Origin: 40CM-2-70-7 sp035505915
Lineage (GTDB): Bacteria > Gemmatimonadota > Gemmatimonadetes > Gemmatimonadales > GWC2-71-9
Direction: 5' to 3'
DNA: 64,000 nt
NCBI GenBank assembly: GCA_035505915.1
Contig: DATJQI010000057.1
Span: forward strand, 1-64,000
The translations under genes and the position numbers were made by a program. This document shows, in pieces, positions 60,674 to 64,000 of the stretch. Every line of letters begins with the position of its first letter. The stretch's first letter is position 1. Below the pieces are notes generated by a model that was not told the DNA's origin, did no database searches, and worked only from the letters and a program-made list of their open reading frames with translations.

Positions 60674-61769
60674 AGGTCACCCTCCAGATCCGTCCGCCCG
60701 AGTCGTCCGAGATGAGGAGCGAGCCGTCGGGCAGCACGAGAAGTCCCACGGGACGGCCCCAGCGGGAGCCGTCGGGAAGCTGCCACCCGGTCACGAAGTC
60801 CTGGCTCGACACCGGCCGCCCGTCGGCGACGCGCACGCGGATCACCTTGGCCCCGGTGGGGACCGAGCGGTTCCAGGACCCGTGGAAGGTCACGAAAGCG
60901 TCGCCCGCGAAGTCCGCCGGGAACTGGGAGCCGCGGTAGAACGCGAGCCCCAGGGGCGCCGAGTGGGCCTGAAAGGTCAGGGCGGGCGGCTCGACGTCGT
61001 CGCACTTGGCGTCGGGGTACTCCGGGTTGGGCTTCCCCGGCAGGTAGCAGCGCGGCCAGCCGTACCACTTCCCGTCCTTGATGATGTTGAGATGCTCGGG
61101 AGGCAGGTCGTCGCCGAGGTTGTCCCGGTCGTTGTTCACGCCCCAGAGCTCGCCGGTGGCGGGGTTGAACGCGACGCCCACCGAATTGCGCAGTCCCGAC
61201 GCGAACAGCCGGCCGCCGGTCCCGTCCAGCTGAAACTGCATCACGGCCGCGCGACGGTGATCCGCCTCGTCGCAGACGTTGCAGGTCGATCCGATCGACA
61301 CGTAGATCCGCCGGTCGGGCCCGATGAGCACGGTGCGGGTGGTGTGGTTTCCGCCGCCCGGGAGGTCCGCCAGCTGGGTGCGCTTGCCGTCGGGGTCGAT
61401 GCGGATCAGCGCGTCCTCGTCTCCCACGTACAGCGTGTCCCCGCGCCAGGCGAGGCCGAAGGGATGAAACAGGCCTTTGGCGTACGGCACCGCGGAGTCG
61501 GCCACCCCGTCGCCGTTGGCGTCGGGCAGGCGCACCACAGTCCCGCTCCGGGGGATCGAGGCGTAGACCACGTTGCCCGGACCCAGGGCGAGGTAGCGCA
61601 CGCCGCCCAGGTGCTCCGCGAAGATGGAGATCGTGAACCCCGGCGGGACGTACAGGGTGTGCCCGGCGACCGGCACCGGCCGCATCCCGGCCTGCTGGCC
61701 CACGTCGGCCCGGGTATGGCAGGCGACGAGCGACGCCGCGAGGAGCGACGCGCGGCCGACGGGCCTCAG
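60663..61769 (-). CDS. PQQ-type sorbosone/glucose dehydrogenase-like lipoprotein, apparent CTG start
   Basis: 368 residues. Six-bladed beta-propeller of the GDH/HHIP family: GGVRYLALGPGNVVYASIP, LPGGGNHTTRTVLIGPDRRIYVSIGSTCNVC, FASGLRNSVGVAFNPATGELWGVNNDRDNLGDDLPPEH (distributed at residues ~60-240). Binds PQQ and oxidises sugars or polyols in the periplasm. The natural signal RPVGRASLLAASLVAC with lipobox LVAC begins at CTG 61769, which overlaps the M1 peptidase stop as CTGA; the first ATG (about residue 31) would remove the signal. Confidence 0.8.
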   Translation of the reverse strand: MRPVGRASLLAASLVACHTRADVGQQAGMRPVPVAGHTLYVPPGFTISIFAEHLGGVRYLALGPGNVVYASIPRSGTVVRLPDANGDGVADSAVPYAKGLFHPFGLAWRGDTLYVGDEDALIRIDPDGKRTQLADLPGGGNHTTRTVLIGPDRRIYVSIGSTCNVCDEADHRRAAVMQFQLDGTGGRLFASGLRNSVGVAFNPATGELWGVNNDRDNLGDDLPPEHLNIIKDGKWYGWPRCYLPGKPNPEYPDAKCDDVEPPALTFQAHSAPLGLAFYRGSQFPADFAGDAFVTFHGSWNRSVPTGAKVIRVRVADGRPVSSQDFVTGWQLPDGSRWGRPVGLLVLPDGSLLISDDSGGRIWRVTYGK

Positions 61770-63388
61770 GGCCGGGCGTCCACGGTGGCGGTGAGCAGGA
61801 ACGCCCCGTCGGGATCGACGCGCATCGCGGTGGGCGTCCAGGGAACGTCCATCCGCACGTTCGTCGGGGGGCCGTCCACGTCGAAGGTGCGCCGCACCGT
61901 CTTGCCGTCGGGTCCCGTGAACTCCACCGGCACGCCGTTCAGGCGGAAGAGGCCCCAGGCGGAAGGCTGCGTCTCCTGCACGTCCGCGACCGCCTGGTGC
62001 TTGAAGGGCTCGTAGTGCCAGGTGACGGTGAGCTGGGGGTAGCCCGGCTGGCGCAGCCACTGCCGGAAGAACCAGTCGAGGTTCTTCCGGGCCTTCCGCT
62101 CCATCATCGTCTCGAACTGTGCCGAGAGCACGCTCGAGTCCCGGTACGTGGCGTAGTAGTCGCGGATGCCGCGGAAGAACGCCGAGTCTCCCACCTGACG
62201 TCGCAGCATGTGCAGCACCCAGGCGCCCTTCTGATAGCTGTTGGCGTTGAGAAGCCGCGCGGGGTCGGTCTCGGTGGAATCGATGATCGGGCGGTCGACC
62301 ACCGGGGATTTCAGGTAGCTCGCGGCGTACGCGCGCATGCCCTGGCTGAGGATCGTGTCCCCGTGGAGCGCGGCGCCGGCGACCAGGTCGAAGTAGTCGG
62401 CGAACCCTTCCGACAGCCACAGGTGATGGAAGTCCCGCTCGGTGACGGCGTCACCGAACCACTGATGCGCGGTCTCGTGCCGCACCACGCCCTCCCGCAT
62501 GGTGCGGTCGGCGTAGGGCGCCTCGGCGTAGAAGATCGCGGATGCGTTCTCCATGCCCCCGTACTTCGTGGCCGATTCGACGTGAGCCAGCTTCTCGTAC
62601 GGGAACGGACCCACGATGCGGGTGAGGACGTCCACCACGGCCGAGACGTCGTGAAACGGGACCGAGTCGGCGAACGCGGAATCGTCCGGCCAGGTCCAGA
62701 CGTCGATGGGCACGGGGCTCGTGAACGTGCTGGCGGTCGGATGGGCGCTGCGCACCATCGGGCCGGCGGCGATCACCATCGTGTAGGTCGGCACCGGGTG
62801 GCGCTCGCGCCAGGTCCAGCGGACGTGCCCGGCGTCGGCGGACGTCGTATCCAACAGCTGGCCGTTGGCCACCACCCGCCAGGCCGCCGGCGCCGTCACC
62901 ACGAAGTCCACCGCCGCCTTGTCGCCCGGGTCGTCGATGGTCGGCAGCCAGTGCCGGGCGCGCTCGGGCCAGTTGTCGGCGAAGAGTCCCGCGTGGCCGC
63001 GGCCGTCCGAGCCCGCCAGCAGGCCGTCCGTGGGCGCCCCGTGATAATAGACGGTGACACGGTTCAGCACGGTGCCGCTCACCGGATGGGGGCCGAGCGG
63101 GACGCGCAGGGCGCGTCCGTCGTACGCGAACTGATGCGAGGAATCGGGGTGCGCGGGGTTCACGACGGAATCCACCGTCATCCCCACCAGATCAAGCGAC
63201 AGGGTGTCCCCGGCGGCGGCCCCCCGCCGCATCGCGATCGTCGCCGCGCCCTGGATCGCCAACCCGCTGTCGGGGAGCGCCAGCTCGAAGTGATACAGGA
63301 AGACGTCGATGCCCGCCCGCTGGGCCGGCAAAGACGCCGCGGCGGCGAGCAGGAGTCCCAGCAGTGTCCGTCCCACCCTACCCGGCAT
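61766..63388 (-). CDS. secreted M1-family metallopeptidase
   Basis: 540 residues, signal peptide RTLLGLLLAAAASLPAQ. N-terminal beta domain, then the peptidase domain with YGGMENASAIFY (GxMEN exopeptidase motif) and the zinc site HETAHQWF plus the downstream glutamate in WLSEGFADYF. Cleaves N-terminal residues from peptides. Shorter than APN-type enzymes because the C-terminal ARM domain is reduced. Overlaps the E1-alpha gene by 11 bases. Confidence 0.92.
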   Translation of the reverse strand: MPGRVGRTLLGLLLAAAASLPAQRAGIDVFLYHFELALPDSGLAIQGAATIAMRRGAAAGDTLSLDLVGMTVDSVVNPAHPDSSHQFAYDGRALRVPLGPHPVSGTVLNRVTVYYHGAPTDGLLAGSDGRGHAGLFADNWPERARHWLPTIDDPGDKAAVDFVVTAPAAWRVVANGQLLDTTSADAGHVRWTWRERHPVPTYTMVIAAGPMVRSAHPTASTFTSPVPIDVWTWPDDSAFADSVPFHDVSAVVDVLTRIVGPFPYEKLAHVESATKYGGMENASAIFYAEAPYADRTMREGVVRHETAHQWFGDAVTERDFHHLWLSEGFADYFDLVAGAALHGDTILSQGMRAYAASYLKSPVVDRPIIDSTETDPARLLNANSYQKGAWVLHMLRRQVGDSAFFRGIRDYYATYRDSSVLSAQFETMMERKARKNLDWFFRQWLRQPGYPQLTVTWHYEPFKHQAVADVQETQPSAWGLFRLNGVPVEFTGPDGKTVRRTFDVDGPPTNVRMDVPWTPTAMRVDPDGAFLLTATVDARP

Positions 63389-64000
63389 ACACGCCCCCCA
63401 AGGCCGTCTCCCCCGCCGGCATCACGTCCCGGCTCGCCGCTGCCAGCTCGGCCGCGCGCTCCACCTCCGCGGTGACCTCGGTCTCCACTTCCGCCAGCCC
63501 GGCCTCCAGCCACCCCTGCCCCAACAAGTACCCCTCGTACTGCCCGATGGGGTCCCGGCTCCCCCACTGCTCGAACAGCGCCGCGGGGAAGGTCTCCCGG
63601 GCCTCCCGCTCGTCGTGGGTGGCGTGGCCCCCCATCCGGAACGTTTCGGCCACGAGGAGGGCCGGGCCTTCACCCCGCCGGCACCGGTCCGCCGCGAGGC
63701 GGGTGGCCGCGAAGGCGTCCAGCACGTTGTTGCCGTCGAAACCGGCCCCCGGAATGCCGTAGGAGTCGGCCCAGTCGGCGAACGACGCGGGCAAGTGGTG
63801 CTGGTCCATCCGGGTGCCGAGCGCCACCTGGTTGTTCTGGACGATCAGAATGGCGGGGAGCTTCTGGACGGCCGCGAAATTGGTCCCCTCGTGGGCGGCG
63901 CCGGTCTTGGTGGACCCGTCGCCGATCCAGGTGAGCGCCACCCGTGGTTCCCCCCGGAGCTTGAACGCGAGCGCGATCCCCGCGACGACGGGCACCACGT
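63378..64000 (-). CDS. 2-oxoacid (pyruvate-type) dehydrogenase E1 alpha subunit (5' partial)
   Basis: Carboxy-terminal part only (207 residues seen; N-terminus lies beyond base 64000). Thiamine diphosphate and Mg binding motif GDGSTKTG...LPAILIVQNNQVAL is intact, with the phosphorylation-loop-like FRMGGHATHDE. With an E1 beta subunit it would decarboxylate pyruvate or branched-chain 2-oxoacids. The substrate cannot be fixed from this part. No E1 beta, E2 or E3 gene in the window. Confidence 0.9.
   Translation of the reverse strand, partial: VVPVVAGIALAFKLRGEPRVALTWIGDGSTKTGAAHEGTNFAAVQKLPAILIVQNNQVALGTRMDQHHLPASFADWADSYGIPGAGFDGNNVLDAFAATRLAADRCRRGEGPALLVAETFRMGGHATHDEREARETFPAALFEQWGSRDPIGQYEGYLLGQGWLEAGLAEVETEVTAEVERAAELAAASRDVMPAGETALGGVYAG

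Noticed and set aside
1..64000. tRNA, rRNA, CRISPR, insertion sequence or phage attachment sites
   Set aside because: No repeat-spacer array, transposase, integrase or cloverleaf-like sequence was recognised by eye; a covariance-model scan would be needed to exclude a small RNA.

Overview
The window is GC-rich, very densely coding chromosomal DNA from a Gram-negative, didermic bacterium. A TonB-dependent receptor, an Omp85-type barrel, lipoproteins with lipoboxes, Tat substrates and S9, S41 and M1 secreted hydrolases all point to an outer membrane and a proteolytic lifestyle. Together with the pairing of NtrC/NtrY-type regulators, this suggests Gemmatimonadota. That assignment is inferred from gene style; there is no rRNA or other phylogenetic marker beyond leuS. 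No tRNA, rRNA, CRISPR array, insertion sequence or prophage was seen, and no gene-free stretch exceeds 300 bases.

Layout. 1-2669: a sigma-54 response regulator (cut by the left edge) and its NtrY-like kinase. 2641-8707: a hypothetical cytosolic protein, then a plus-strand run with a membrane protein and winged-helix regulator pair, a short UppS-type prenyl synthase, a DUF4153-type membrane protein and a DedA protein. 8683-13196: an acetyltransferase, an amino-acid permease divergent from a GntR regulator, PhzF and an EamA exporter. 13193-19477: a TonB receptor with a beta-propeller lipoprotein, an S9 peptidase and a small protein. 19548-24043: a KAS III enzyme, twin TPR membrane proteins with a nitrilase, and small proteins. 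24114-27378: an Hpt-receiver protein, a HEAT protein and a polysaccharide-type glycosyltransferase in one overlapping operon. 27414-32652: a three-subunit molybdenum hydroxylase of the 4-hydroxybenzoyl-CoA reductase type plus a permease. 32649-36687: a PadR repressor, a hypothetical secreted protein, a PDZ protein, and an ECF sigma factor with its anti-sigma factor. 36871-43844: a ferritin-like/VIT iron exporter, leuS, a chemoreceptor and a VanZ protein. 43864-53183: a long minus-strand block with D-3-phosphoglycerate dehydrogenase, a class V aminotransferase, a nicotinamidase-like hydrolase, argA-like/argD/argB/argC, plant-type fabI, nicotinate phosphoribosyltransferase, a glycosyltransferase and a membrane protein. 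53283-64000: asparaginase-family hydrolase, Omp85-like barrel, a saccharopine-dehydrogenase-family enzyme, TetR, a metallophosphoesterase, a dead S41 peptidase, dienelactone hydrolase, sorbosone/glucose-type dehydrogenase, M1 peptidase and a 2-oxoacid dehydrogenase E1-alpha cut by the right edge.

Functionally the window mixes housekeeping biosynthesis (arginine, serine, NAD salvage, fatty acids, leucyl-tRNA) with envelope, signalling and secreted-hydrolase genes. Most genes sit in tight operons with ATGA, GTGA or TGATG overlaps. Two cross-cutting observations stand out. First, many operon-leading genes lack a Shine-Dalgarno sequence and instead carry a TAnnTT-like box 5-11 bases before the start codon, which suggests leaderless transcripts. 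Second, four genes whose N-termini require a start upstream of any ATG/GTG/TTG appear to begin at CTG or ATC. The most interesting metabolic feature is the hydroxylase whose FAD subunit carries four cysteines with exactly the spacing of the extra [4Fe-4S] cluster of 4-hydroxybenzoyl-CoA reductase.
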